From contig CAZNLJ010000070.1 of the NCBI GenBank assembly GCA_964573725.1, positions 1 to 16,900 of the forward strand: a DNA stretch of 16,900 nt, read 5' to 3'. The DNA is from UBA6168 sp964573725. GTDB taxonomy: Bacteria > Bacteroidota > Bacteroidia > Chitinophagales > Saprospiraceae. Positions 5,802-13,116 of this stretch are shown here, piece after piece. The position numbers and the translations under genes are program-made. Each line of letters opens with the position of its first letter. Position 1 is the stretch's first letter. The notes beneath the pieces were generated by a model. The model had not been told where the DNA came from and did not search any database. It was given only the letters and a program-made list of their open reading frames with translations.

Positions 5802-8600
5802 ATGATGGCAGACCAATTTCTTACCAACTCCTTTGCTCCTTTCCGGCGGGTACAGTCCCCGGTCCGCGACACCCGTGTCGTCAAGGGGCTATCATTCCGG
5901 ATTTGCTTCGACAATTTCGGGGCCTACCTCCAGGTATGCGACAAGAAAGGCAACGAGGTCGAAACCAGTTACGCCCACTACACGGGACCGGAGCGGAACG
6001 TCCTGCATGCGTGGGAGCAAATCCGAAGCAAGCAGGATTTCGTCATCGAGTGGGAAAAACCGGAGGGCCGCATCTATCTGGGCGAATACCCATTTCTCCT
6101 GGATGCGCTCCGTTCCTGTGAAAACATCCAGGATGCAGACGGCAGGCCGATCTCTTTTTCCCCGCAGGAAGGCAGGCTGACCGCCCGAATCCGGCCGGGG
6201 GCCACGAATAACCTGCTGCAGGCCGTCATCCTGCTCCGGCATCCCGACGGCGAGACGGATAATTTCACCTTGGTTACGTCGCAATACGTCCTGGCCGGCA
6301 ATTTACTGGTGGAGATCCCGCCGGCAAATATCACCGCCCAGGCATTGTCCGCATTCCGTATGCAGTTCGACCGCCGGGACCTGACCTTGTTCCTTTCCCT
6401 CCTGTTTTCCCATCTCGAGCATATCGGGCTGCAGCTCGACGGGTACCCGCAGGTCGATTTTCCGGAGGAACACATCAAGGCCACCCCTTGTCTGATCTTT
6501 GAGAAAATTGATGAAACGAACGCCCTCTACCTGCGTGTGGCCCAACAGCTGCCCGACCTCGCCCCGGATGTCCTGGAACAGTTCCACCTGTACCGCTATG
6601 CGGAAGTCAACGAATCGGAGCAACGGATCCGGATCAGGTACGTCGACCAGGAACCGCTGGAGTCGCTGAGTGGGCAGGTCCTCGGCTTGGTGAACAAATC
6701 CGGCGGAAAAAAAGGCAAAACCGAGATGCCGGCCGTCGAAGGCAGCCTGCTCATCCTGCCGGAAAGCATCGCCGCTTCGTTCATCTATCACGAACTGCCG
6801 CGGCTCCTGACCCAGTTCACCGTCATGGGCGCGGAAAAGCTGCGCGCGTACAAGGTCCGGGCGGTGCAGCCGAAGCTGGAAGTTTCGCTGAGCCATCAGA
6901 TAGACTTCTTCGAGGGCAGCGCAAATCTTGACTTCGACGGGGAGAAGGTCAACTTGTTCGACGCCATCCAGCAGTTTCACAAGCATCGGTACGTCATGCT
7001 GAGCGACGGCTCCCATGCCCTGCTCAACGAAGGCTACGTCAGGCGGCTGGAGCGCCTGTTCAAGAAGAAAGGGAAATCGGCACGCGTATCTTTCTTCGAT
7101 TACCCCTTCCTGGACGATGTCATCGGGGAAGTGGCGCAGGAAAAGACATTCCAGCAATCCCGGGCCCTTTTCGAAGGCTTCAACGAACTCGACAAGTCCC
7201 GCGCGAGACTGCCCAAACTGAATGCCGAATTGCGACCCTACCAGCTGCAGGGCTTCAAATGGCTCAAGTATTTGCACGACCAAAAGATCGGCGGCTGCCT
7301 GGCGGATGACATGGGTCTGGGAAAAACCCTCCAGACCCTTTCCCTGCTGGCTTCGATCTATCCCAAACAAAAGAAACCGAGCCTCATCGTCATGCCCAAG
7401 AGCCTGCTCTTCAATTGGGAGCGGGAGGTCCGGCGTTTTGCGCCGCAGCTGTCCACCTACACGTTCTACGGCCAAAACCGGGAGATCGGGCCAATGCGCG
7501 AGGTGAACCTGGTCTTCACGACCTATGCCACCCTGCGCAATGCCATCGAAGACCTCAAGGAGGAATCCTTCTGCTATGTCATCCTGGATGAGTCGCAAAA
7601 CATCAAGAACCTGAACGCACAGACGACCAAGGCCGTCCTGCTGCTGCGCAGCAAACACCGGCTGGCCCTGAGCGGCACACCGATCGAAAACAACCTGGGC
7701 GAGCTCTACGCGCTCTTCCACTTCCTCAATCCAGCCCTTTTCGGCAGCCTGACCCAGTTTACCGACGACTACCTCAACCCCATCCAGAAAAACAACGACC
7801 AGGACGCCGCCCGCCACCTGCGCCGGAAAATCTATCCCTTCGTCCTGCGCCGCCTCAAACGGGAAGTGCTGCAGGAACTGCCCGACAAGGTCGAACAGAC
7901 GATCTTCGTGCCCATGGGCGAGGAACAGCAACGGTACTACGAACAGCGCCGGCAGTATTATGCGACCGAAATCCCGAGGCAAATCCAGGAAAAAGGTATC
8001 GCCGGCTCCCAGTTTTACGTCTTCCAGGCCCTCAACGAGCTCCGACAGATCGCCAGCATACCGGAAGCCATCAGCGACGGCCGTATCGAAGGCGGAAAAT
8101 GCGAGCTGCTGGTGGAACAACTCCTCGATGCCCTGGCCAATGGACATAAAGCCCTGGTGTTCGTCAATTTCCTTGCCGCCATCGAAAGTATCAGCACCCG
8201 ACTCGACGAAGCCGGGGTAGGCTATGTGGCCATGACCGGCGCCACCCGCGACCGCCAGTCGCTGGTGGACCGTTTCCAGCACGATCCCGACTGCCGCGTG
8301 TTCCTGCTCACCCTCAAGACCGGTGGGTCCGGCCTCAACCTGACCGCCGCAGATACCATCTTCCTCTATGACCCGTGGTGGAACGTTGCCGCGGAAAACC
8401 AGGCCATCGACCGCGCCCACCGCATCGGCCAGTCGAACAAGGTCCATGCATACAAGCTGATCGCCGAAGGAAGCATCGAAGAAAAAATCCTCCAACTCCA
8501 GGAACTCAAGAAAGAACTCTTTGACAATATCATCTCCGCCGACGGGGCCTCCCTGAAGTACCTCTCGGAGGAAGATATCAAAATGGTATTGGCGAAATGA
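5802..8600 (+). CDS. SNF2-family (Swi2/Snf2) DNA-dependent ATPase
   Basis: A 932-residue helicase-like ATPase expected to translocate on double-stranded DNA or remodel nucleoprotein. The first ~470 residues are a bacterial-SNF2 N-terminal region of unknown role. The motor follows: motif I DDMGLGKT (502-509, K508), motif Ia IVMPKSLLFNW, motif II LDESQ (D596, E597), motif III ALSGTPIENN (~620-630), then lobe 2 with ALVFVNF, LTLKTGGSGLNLTAAD and motif VI QAIDRAHRIGQ (~868-878). Motif II is DESQ where DEAH or DEAQ is usual. The frame is open back to 5472, but that overlaps the preceding gene in another frame; ATG 5802 (or 5805) fits the promoter and the gap. It shares ATGA with the next gene, so the two are translationally coupled. 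Confidence 0.9.
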   Translation: MMADQFLTNSFAPFRRVQSPVRDTRVVKGLSFRICFDNFGAYLQVCDKKGNEVETSYAHYTGPERNVLHAWEQIRSKQDFVIEWEKPEGRIYLGEYPFLLDALRSCENIQDADGRPISFSPQEGRLTARIRPGATNNLLQAVILLRHPDGETDNFTLVTSQYVLAGNLLVEIPPANITAQALSAFRMQFDRRDLTLFLSLLFSHLEHIGLQLDGYPQVDFPEEHIKATPCLIFEKIDETNALYLRVAQQLPDLAPDVLEQFHLYRYAEVNESEQRIRIRYVDQEPLESLSGQVLGLVNKSGGKKGKTEMPAVEGSLLILPESIAASFIYHELPRLLTQFTVMGAEKLRAYKVRAVQPKLEVSLSHQIDFFEGSANLDFDGEKVNLFDAIQQFHKHRYVMLSDGSHALLNEGYVRRLERLFKKKGKSARVSFFDYPFLDDVIGEVAQEKTFQQSRALFEGFNELDKSRARLPKLNAELRPYQLQGFKWLKYLHDQKIGGCLADDMGLGKTLQTLSLLASIYPKQKKPSLIVMPKSLLFNWEREVRRFAPQLSTYTFYGQNREIGPMREVNLVFTTYATLRNAIEDLKEESFCYVILDESQNIKNLNAQTTKAVLLLRSKHRLALSGTPIENNLGELYALFHFLNPALFGSLTQFTDDYLNPIQKNNDQDAARHLRRKIYPFVLRRLKREVLQELPDKVEQTIFVPMGEEQQRYYEQRRQYYATEIPRQIQEKGIAGSQFYVFQALNELRQIASIPEAISDGRIEGGKCELLVEQLLDALANGHKALVFVNFLAAIESISTRLDEAGVGYVAMTGATRDRQSLVDRFQHDPDCRVFLLTLKTGGSGLNLTAADTIFLYDPWWNVAAENQAIDRAHRIGQSNKVHAYKLIAEGSIEEKILQLQELKKELFDNIISADGASLKYLSEEDIKMVLAK

Positions 8601-10402
8601 GCCATGTCGAACAAGTACACGAGAAAATTTGCAACCTGCTGAACAGGGAATTCACCAAGGAATTCCTCGTGAAATCCTGGCTGCCCCTGGTCTCCCCCGT
8701 CGTGAAGGGGTCCTTGGAGGCCCTCCGGAAAAACAAGGTGCCGGAAAGCCTGCTACCGAAGGAACCGGACAAACACGCGGGCAAGACCAAGCTGGATGTC
8801 CTCCATGCCGTGGCCTTGCTGTTCGCAACCCCGGATACCTACCTATGCTTCCGCGAAAACCTGTCCGAAGAGACCCGGACGCTTTGGGATGCGGTCGTGT
8901 TCAACGATTATGTCAGCTTCAAACTGGTCGAGGAAACGTACGGGTTTGTGGTACAGGCACCGGACACCAACCATCGCTATTATCACGATACACCCGAAGT
9001 CAGGCTACCGTTCCGGGTGATCCCGTGCAAGCAGGTGGGCTGGAGCTACAGCTATCGGCAGGACAGCTATTTTTACCTTCCGTTGTTACTGCGGAAATTC
9101 CTGGTCGGGTACTACAAGGTGCCGGAATGGGCCCGACTCACCAAGTTGGATGCCTTGCCGGAGGGGTGCCTCTTCTATACCGACGCGGAGGAAAAATTCG
9201 TTTCGGAATTCTACCGCCTGCAGCTCTACTACAAGCAGGGCCGGATCAATTATACCGCCAAGCTGCGTCCCGTCCCCAACGGATTGTCGAGGATGAGGAA
9301 AACGGTGCGGGTCTCGGAATTTTTTCCGGATACCGATGTGGCAAGGCATAAGCTGGTGCGCACCAATATGCTCGCAAGCGTCATGCCCTTCCTGACGAAA
9401 TTGGAGCAAAAGAGCAGCCAACCCCATGAAATTCTGCGCGATTTCTTCCAAAATGCCTACCGGACCTACTTCCCGGCCCCGCCTGCCATGCTGCCGGATA
9501 TCAAAGGGCTCGCCTACATCGGAAACGGCGACCTGGAACCTTTCGGCGAAAAAATGTTATCCTTGCTGAAGGCCTTCCCTGCCGACGGCTATGTACCGAT
9601 CAGGCATATCCTGGGCTACTGCCAATACAACCTGATCGAAATGGAGCCCATCAACCGGTATGAGGCGAACAACCGGCTTTCGTTTGAGCGGGGAGGGGGT
9701 GGCGTGGACAGCCTGGTCGGTATCAATTATTACAACTACAGGAAAACGATCCAGCTTCCCCTCATCCGCGGTTCGTTCTTCTTCTTCGCGGCCTTGGGAC
9801 TTTGTGAACTGGCCTATACGCAGGTCGACGGGGAAGACATCGGCGACAGCGCCTTTTCCGCCTGGGACGGCCTCCTTGCGGTCAAACGCACGCCCCTGGG
9901 CGATTACGTGTGCGGGCTGACGGCCACCTACCAGCCTGCCGATACGACGAGCAATGGGCTTATCCTTTCCGATGATGCCCTGCTCATCAAGATAGACAGT
10001 CCCGACAGCCCGTACGCCGACATGCTGGACGTTTTTGCCACGCGGATCGGACCGCTGGCCTTCCGGACCGATCCGCACGCCTTCCTCAAGGGCGTCGTAC
10101 GCAAGGAGGACCTGCATACCAAGATCGAACTGTTCCGGCAGATGGTCCCCGGAAAAATGCCCGGAAACTGGGAAGATTTCTTCCTTTCGCTCCGCAACAA
10201 GGTGGACCCCTTGAAATTGCAAAGCGGTTTTTTCGTCTTCCAGGTGGAAAAGGAAAACCAGGAGCTCATCCGGCTTCTCGCCCGGGATCCAGTGGTCAAG
10301 TCCCTGATTTCGAAGGCGGAGGGATACCAGGTCATCGTAGCCAAGAAAGACTACGCCGCCTTGTGCAGCCGCTTGCTCGAGTTCGGGTATTTACAGACCT
10401 GA
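8597..10402 (+). CDS. Partner of the SNF2 ATPase; helicase-associated (Helicase_C_3/XPB-like) domain suspected
   Basis: A 601-residue protein with no catalytic motif I recognise. Its ATG overlaps the SNF2 stop codon (ATGA), which points to coupled expression in fixed ratio. Residues ~395-445 look like a winged-helix segment (FFFFAALGLCELAYT, then LAVKRTPLGDYVCGL). Residues 453-601 follow the order seen in the Pfam Helicase_C_3 / XPB N-terminal-like family: an LILSDDALLIKI strand, a helical region, a P.NWEDFF...R.. segment, a strand (GFFVFQV), a helix ELIRLLARDP, a strand QVIVA and a final helix ending LLEFGYL. This match is by eye. The likely role is DNA or protein binding together with the ATPase. 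No signal peptide or membrane segment is seen. It could also be a lineage-specific protein of unrelated fold. Confidence 0.8.
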   Translation: MSHVEQVHEKICNLLNREFTKEFLVKSWLPLVSPVVKGSLEALRKNKVPESLLPKEPDKHAGKTKLDVLHAVALLFATPDTYLCFRENLSEETRTLWDAVVFNDYVSFKLVEETYGFVVQAPDTNHRYYHDTPEVRLPFRVIPCKQVGWSYSYRQDSYFYLPLLLRKFLVGYYKVPEWARLTKLDALPEGCLFYTDAEEKFVSEFYRLQLYYKQGRINYTAKLRPVPNGLSRMRKTVRVSEFFPDTDVARHKLVRTNMLASVMPFLTKLEQKSSQPHEILRDFFQNAYRTYFPAPPAMLPDIKGLAYIGNGDLEPFGEKMLSLLKAFPADGYVPIRHILGYCQYNLIEMEPINRYEANNRLSFERGGGGVDSLVGINYYNYRKTIQLPLIRGSFFFFAALGLCELAYTQVDGEDIGDSAFSAWDGLLAVKRTPLGDYVCGLTATYQPADTTSNGLILSDDALLIKIDSPDSPYADMLDVFATRIGPLAFRTDPHAFLKGVVRKEDLHTKIELFRQMVPGKMPGNWEDFFLSLRNKVDPLKLQSGFFVFQVEKENQELIRLLARDPVVKSLISKAEGYQVIVAKKDYAALCSRLLEFGYLQT

Positions 10403-10406
10403 TGGG

Positions 10407-10429
10407 CCTGGCCGGGTTATCCGGACAGG
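10407..10429 (+). other. GC hairpin after the SNF2 operon, without T-run
   Basis: CCTG-G-CCGG GTTAT CCGG-A-CAGG forms an 8-bp stem with one mismatch, 5 bp after the stop at 10402. There is no T tract, so termination here is doubtful. It lies in the 108-bp gap between convergent genes, which holds nothing else evident. Confidence 0.3.
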
Positions 10430-10510
10430 GAGGTGGGACTGGGTTGACCAGCGCGCGGGTTAGCGGCTCATCCGTATACGACGGGACCAGGCCCGGCAGG
10501 ATTGTCTTGT

Positions 10511-11800
10511 CTACCGCCTGCGCGCTGGCCGCCTGTTCCGGTCCCGCCTGCCTTTTGCCACTTCCATTTCGGGCTTTGGCCTCGAACCGACGGATTGGAT
10601 CGGTCGGGGCGGGCGGGCACCTTGCTTCTTGGGTTTCCGATTTTCGGGATCGGCCCATTCTTCCTCCGCACCAACTGCGAATGGATGGTCCTTGACCGGC
10701 GGGATGAAGTTCTTGATCAGCTTCTCAATGTCCTTCAGGAAGTCGCGCTCATCCGCCGAGCATAAGGAAATCGACGAACCGGAGGCATCCGCCCGGCCCG
10801 TACGCCCGATTCGGTGCACGTAGGTCTCGGGAACGTTGGGCAACTCGTAGTTCACCACGTATTCGAGGCCCGAGATGTCGATTCCGCGGGCGGCGATATC
10901 CGTCGCCATCAACACCTGGAGACTTCCGTCCTTGAAGGAATTCAAGGCCTTTTGACGCGTGTTTTGACTCTTGTTTCCGTGGATGGCGGCGGCTTTGACG
11001 CCTTCATTGGTCAGCATCCGGACCACCTTGTCACACCCGTGTTTGGTGCGGCTGAAGACCAATACCGAGCCGTCCATGGATTTGAGCAGCTCCAGGAGCA
11101 GGGAGGGTTTGTCCTTTTTCGCTACGAAATAGACGGCCTGGGAAACGCGCTCGGCAGTAGGTTTTTCCACGGCAATCCGCACCTGCTTGTAGTCGGGCCT
11201 TAGGATCTGCGCACTCAGCTCCATGATGGCCTTGGGCATCGTCGCGGAGAAGAAGAGGCTCTGACGTTCCTTCGGGATGATTTTCAGGAGCTTGCGGATA
11301 TCATGGATGAAGCCCATGTCCAACATCTGGTCGGCTTCGTCCAAGACGAAATGGGTCAGGTGTTGTAGGTTGATGAACCCCTGGCCATGCAGGTCCAGCA
11401 ACCGGCCCGGAGTGGCCACCAAGTAATCCACCCCTTTTTTTAGCTGGGCCACCTGTGGGTCTTGCCCGACCCCTCCGAAAATCACCGCCGTGCGTAGTCC
11501 TGTGTTTGCGCTGTACCGCTTCGCATTCTCCGCCACCTGAAGGGCCAGCTCGCGGGTCGGGGTGACGACAAGTGCACGGATAGGTCTTTGCTTCGGCATC
11601 GACGATTCCAGCAGGTGTTGGATGATGGGGATTGTGAAGGCCGCCGTTTTTCCCGTTCCGGTTTGGGCCGTACCCAACAAGTCGAATCCATCAAGGAGTA
11701 CGGGGATACTTTTTTCTTGGATCGGGGTGGGTGTGGTGTAGCCTTGGTTCCTTAAGGCGGTCAGGATTCGGGAATCGAGTCCTAAGTTTTCAAATGACAT
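10511..11800 (-). CDS. rhlE: DEAD-box ATP-dependent RNA helicase, RhlE type
   Basis: A 429-residue RNA helicase that would unwind short RNA duplexes in ribosome assembly, RNA turnover or cold adaptation. All core motifs are present in order: F upstream of the Q motif (TPTPIQEKSIP), AQTGTGKT, VTPTRELA, GG, ATPGR, LDEADQMLDMGF, FFSATMP, VLVFSRTKHG, ATDIAARGIDI and HRIGRTGRAD. The last ~50 residues are a basic Arg/Lys/Pro tail typical of RhlE-group proteins and likely to bind RNA. The frame is open to 11962, but family proteins begin at MSFENLGL, encoded by ATG 11800-11798, just below a -7 box at 11836-11843. It is convergent with the SNF2 operon. The symbol reflects family membership; Bacteroidota often carry several paralogues. 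Confidence 0.92.
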   Translation of the reverse strand: MSFENLGLDSRILTALRNQGYTTPTPIQEKSIPVLLDGFDLLGTAQTGTGKTAAFTIPIIQHLLESSMPKQRPIRALVVTPTRELALQVAENAKRYSANTGLRTAVIFGGVGQDPQVAQLKKGVDYLVATPGRLLDLHGQGFINLQHLTHFVLDEADQMLDMGFIHDIRKLLKIIPKERQSLFFSATMPKAIMELSAQILRPDYKQVRIAVEKPTAERVSQAVYFVAKKDKPSLLLELLKSMDGSVLVFSRTKHGCDKVVRMLTNEGVKAAAIHGNKSQNTRQKALNSFKDGSLQVLMATDIAARGIDISGLEYVVNYELPNVPETYVHRIGRTGRADASGSSISLCSADERDFLKDIEKLIKNFIPPVKDHPFAVGAEEEWADPENRKPKKQGARPPRPIQSVGSRPKPEMEVAKGRRDRNRRPARRR

Positions 11801-11835
11801 AAGGTGATATTTTTCGCACATGCGATGCGTCGCGG

Positions 11836-11843
11836 CAAAGATA
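11836..11843 (-). promoter_or_regulatory. -7 promoter box for the RhlE-type helicase gene
   Basis: On the minus strand TATCTTTG matches TAnnTTTG, 35 bp upstream of the ATG, giving a leader of about 30 nt. No clear -33 TTTG is seen. This box supports the start at 11800 over the longer open frame, because the longer frame would begin upstream of the promoter. Confidence 0.5.
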
Positions 11844-12325
11844 GGGATTATCGGGGATTCAGTCTTGCATATGCGGGGTATCCATGCGATCCGGCTGCAA
11901 GTTCCGGCTGAAATGCCCCCCAGGATCCGGAGGTTGCCCTCTTTGGAAAACGACGGATTCAACGGTTAAGTTCGGGGTAGGACCTCTTCCATGAACTTTT
12001 TCCTTAGCCCATTTTCTGTAGGCTACTTAGGCCAAAGCGGGAATGGCTGGGGCGCAAACAAGACAAGGTAGGCGCTAATGATGGCTTTGTGTAAAAAAAA
12101 TGAGCGGCCTGGCAAGTAAATGCCTCGCAGCCTCTACATTTCCAATGATGCCCAAAGTAAGTATCCGTCCGGCGAACGTTGGCCGGACGGATACTTTTTT
12201 CGCGCAAATCAGGCCGGCCTGGAAAAACTGGTAACATAGGGTTGGTAGCGTGGATACCGTTGAAGGGTGTACAACCGCGCAGGTATCTCAATTCCTAATT
12301 CCAGCTGGATACCTCCAGCTTAAAG
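11844..12325. other. Intergenic region between the helicase promoter and the HipBST operon
   Basis: No convincing coding region. A 95-residue minus-strand frame (12004-12291) reads across the hairpin of the terminator at 12161-12200 and resembles nothing. The stretch contains that strong terminator with no gene before it, and a 7-bp hairpin AGCTGGA/TCCAGCT (12303-12320) directly before the first HipB-type operator. Base composition drops toward AT-rich after about 12290, marking the edge of the accessory island. Confidence 0.5.
12161..12200 (+). terminator. Strong intrinsic terminator with no assigned gene
   Basis: A perfect 13-bp stem GTATCCGTCCGGC / GCCGGACGGATAC with an 8-nt loop is followed by six T (12195-12200). 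Only the plus direction has the T-run. No plus-strand gene precedes it, as the nearest annotated gene on the left is on the minus strand, so it may end a small RNA or be left over from a lost gene. Confidence 0.8.
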
Positions 12326-12424
12326 TGCACCCGATAAGGTATAATTATTACATTTTAGAAAAAAATACACCCGAAAGGGTACAAATAAGAGAGTAAATGC
12401 TATATTTACACCCAAACGGGTATA
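12326..12424 (+). promoter_or_regulatory. Three 18-bp palindromic operators (likely HipB sites)
   Basis: TGCACCCGATAAGGTATA (12326-12343), TACACCCGAAAGGGTACA (12366-12383) and TACACCCAAACGGGTATA (12407-12424) share the form TACACCC-n4-GGGTA-A. Starts are 40 and 41 bp apart, close to four helical turns, so dimers would bind on one face of the DNA. The third site ends 2 bp before the hipB ATG and overlaps TATATTTA (12401-12408), a near match to the TAnnTTTG -7 box, which fits autorepression by HipB. The arrangement parallels the palindromic operators known for HipB in other bacteria, with a different sequence. Confidence 0.75.
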
Positions 12425-12426
12425 AA

Positions 12427-12636
12427 ATGAACCTTGCGGACTTTGTAAAAGACAAGCGCAAATCGGTGAAGCTTACCCAGCCCGAACTGGCCGAAAAAGC
12501 CGGTGTAGGCTTGCGTTTCATTCGTGAACTGGAACAAGGTAAGGAAACCTTGCGGTTGGATAAGGTGAACCAGGTTCTGCAACTTTTCGGCTACGAGGTA
12601 GGGGCTGTGAAATTACAAATCAGGAATCAGGAATAG
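12427..12636 (+). CDS. hipB: HipB-type antitoxin / repressor (XRE-family HTH)
   Basis: A 69-residue DNA-binding protein that would repress its own operon and take part in neutralising the kinase toxin. Residues 5-60 form an HTH_3 domain: LTQPELAEKAGVGLRFIRELEQGK covers the helix-turn-helix. An upstream in-frame ATG at 12397 would make 79 residues, but its codons lie within operator 3; ATG 12427 gives the usual HipB N-terminus (MNLADFVKDKRK). Downstream are hipS and hipT in the same direction. The last residues, IRNQE, are encoded by an AATCAGGAAT repeat that continues into the spacer, so the tail looks repeat-derived. Confidence 0.88.
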   Translation: MNLADFVKDKRKSVKLTQPELAEKAGVGLRFIRELEQGKETLRLDKVNQVLQLFGYEVGAVKLQIRNQE

Positions 12637-12650
12637 GGAAATCGGGAATC
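12619..12650 (+). repeat. AATCAGGAAT-type degenerate repeats at the hipB/hipS border
   Basis: The sequence runs AATCAGGAATCAGGAAT, AGGGAAATCGGGAATC, i.e. three to four degenerate copies of AATCAGGAAT. They encode the last residues of HipB and fill the spacer. Related copies occur at 13003-13027 and, inverted, at 13084-13115. Confidence 0.65.
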
Positions 12651-12687
12651 ATTGCAGATCCTCGATGAATCAATTAAAAATTCATCA

Positions 12688-13029
12688 TTGCGTAAGGCCG
12701 CCATAGAAATCGAAGGTCAATTAGCCGGATGGCTCACCCAGGATGAGCAAGGGTATCATTTTGTGTATGACCAGGTGTATGCAGCACAGCCGGGTGCCCG
12801 GCCGGTAAGTTTGACCTTGCCGTTGCGTGAAGCCACTTATACGTCAAAAGTATTATTCCCTTTTTTTGATGGCCTGATACCGGAAGGATGGTTGCTGGAT
12901 ATAGCAGAAAAGAACTGGAAACTGAATCACAGAGATCGGATGGGATTATTGATGGCCTGCTGTAGGGATTGCATCGGTGCAGTGAGTGTGGTGGAAATTA
13001 CGAATCAGGAATCTGATAATCAGGAATAG
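12688..13029 (+). CDS. hipS: HipS-like protein (HipA N-terminal subdomain as a separate gene)
   Basis: A 113-residue protein equivalent to the N-terminal subdomain of HipA, which in HipBST systems is a separate gene whose product neutralises the HipT kinase. Family text is clear: RKAAIEIEGQLAGWL, VSLTLPL, LFPFFDGLIPEGWLLDIAEKNW, DRMGLLMACCRDCIGAVSV. W68 in the EGWLLD segment is the probable counterpart of the HipS tryptophan reported to occupy the HipT active site in the E. coli system (from memory). No in-frame ATG exists; TTG 12688 gives the normal family N-terminus, and TTG 12652 would add 12 unmatched residues. A 7-bp hairpin GATGAAT/ATTCATC (12664-12686) ends 1 bp before TTG 12688. The C-terminal NQESDNQE is repeat-derived. 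Confidence 0.83.
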   Translation: MRKAAIEIEGQLAGWLTQDEQGYHFVYDQVYAAQPGARPVSLTLPLREATYTSKVLFPFFDGLIPEGWLLDIAEKNWKLNHRDRMGLLMACCRDCIGAVSVVEITNQESDNQE

Positions 13030-13115
13030 ACATGTTGCCCAGAAAAACGGATAAACAAAAAAATTGGGATTGCCCCCAAGACAATTCCAGATTCTAGATT
13101 CACCAATTCCGGATT
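13003..13115 (+). repeat. Inverted set of AATCAGGAAT-type repeats around the hipS/hipT spacer
   Basis: Left arm AATCAGGAATCTGATAATC (13003-13021) plus AGGAAT; right arm 13084-13115 reads as its imperfect reverse complement (AATCCGGAATTGG.GAATC). The left arm encodes the HipS tail NQESDNQE, and the right arm ends immediately before the hipT ATG at 13117. About 18 base pairs could form in three blocks, so the hipT start could lie at the foot of a weak long-range hairpin. Confidence 0.5.
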
Positions 13116-13116
13116 G

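Noticed and set aside
6303..8495. A 730-codon minus-strand frame opposite the SNF2 gene
   Set aside because: Antisense shadow; no motifs, and the plus strand is a clear SNF2 ATPase.
11801..11962. 54-residue N-terminal extension of the RhlE-type helicase
   Set aside because: It lies upstream of the likely promoter box, and relatives begin at the MSFENLGL start.
12004..12291. 95-residue minus-strand frame
   Set aside because: It runs through the palindromic terminator and has no recognisable similarity or start signal.
12397..12426. Ten-codon N-terminal extension of HipB
   Set aside because: These codons coincide with operator 3 and the likely -7 box, and are not part of the HipB fold.
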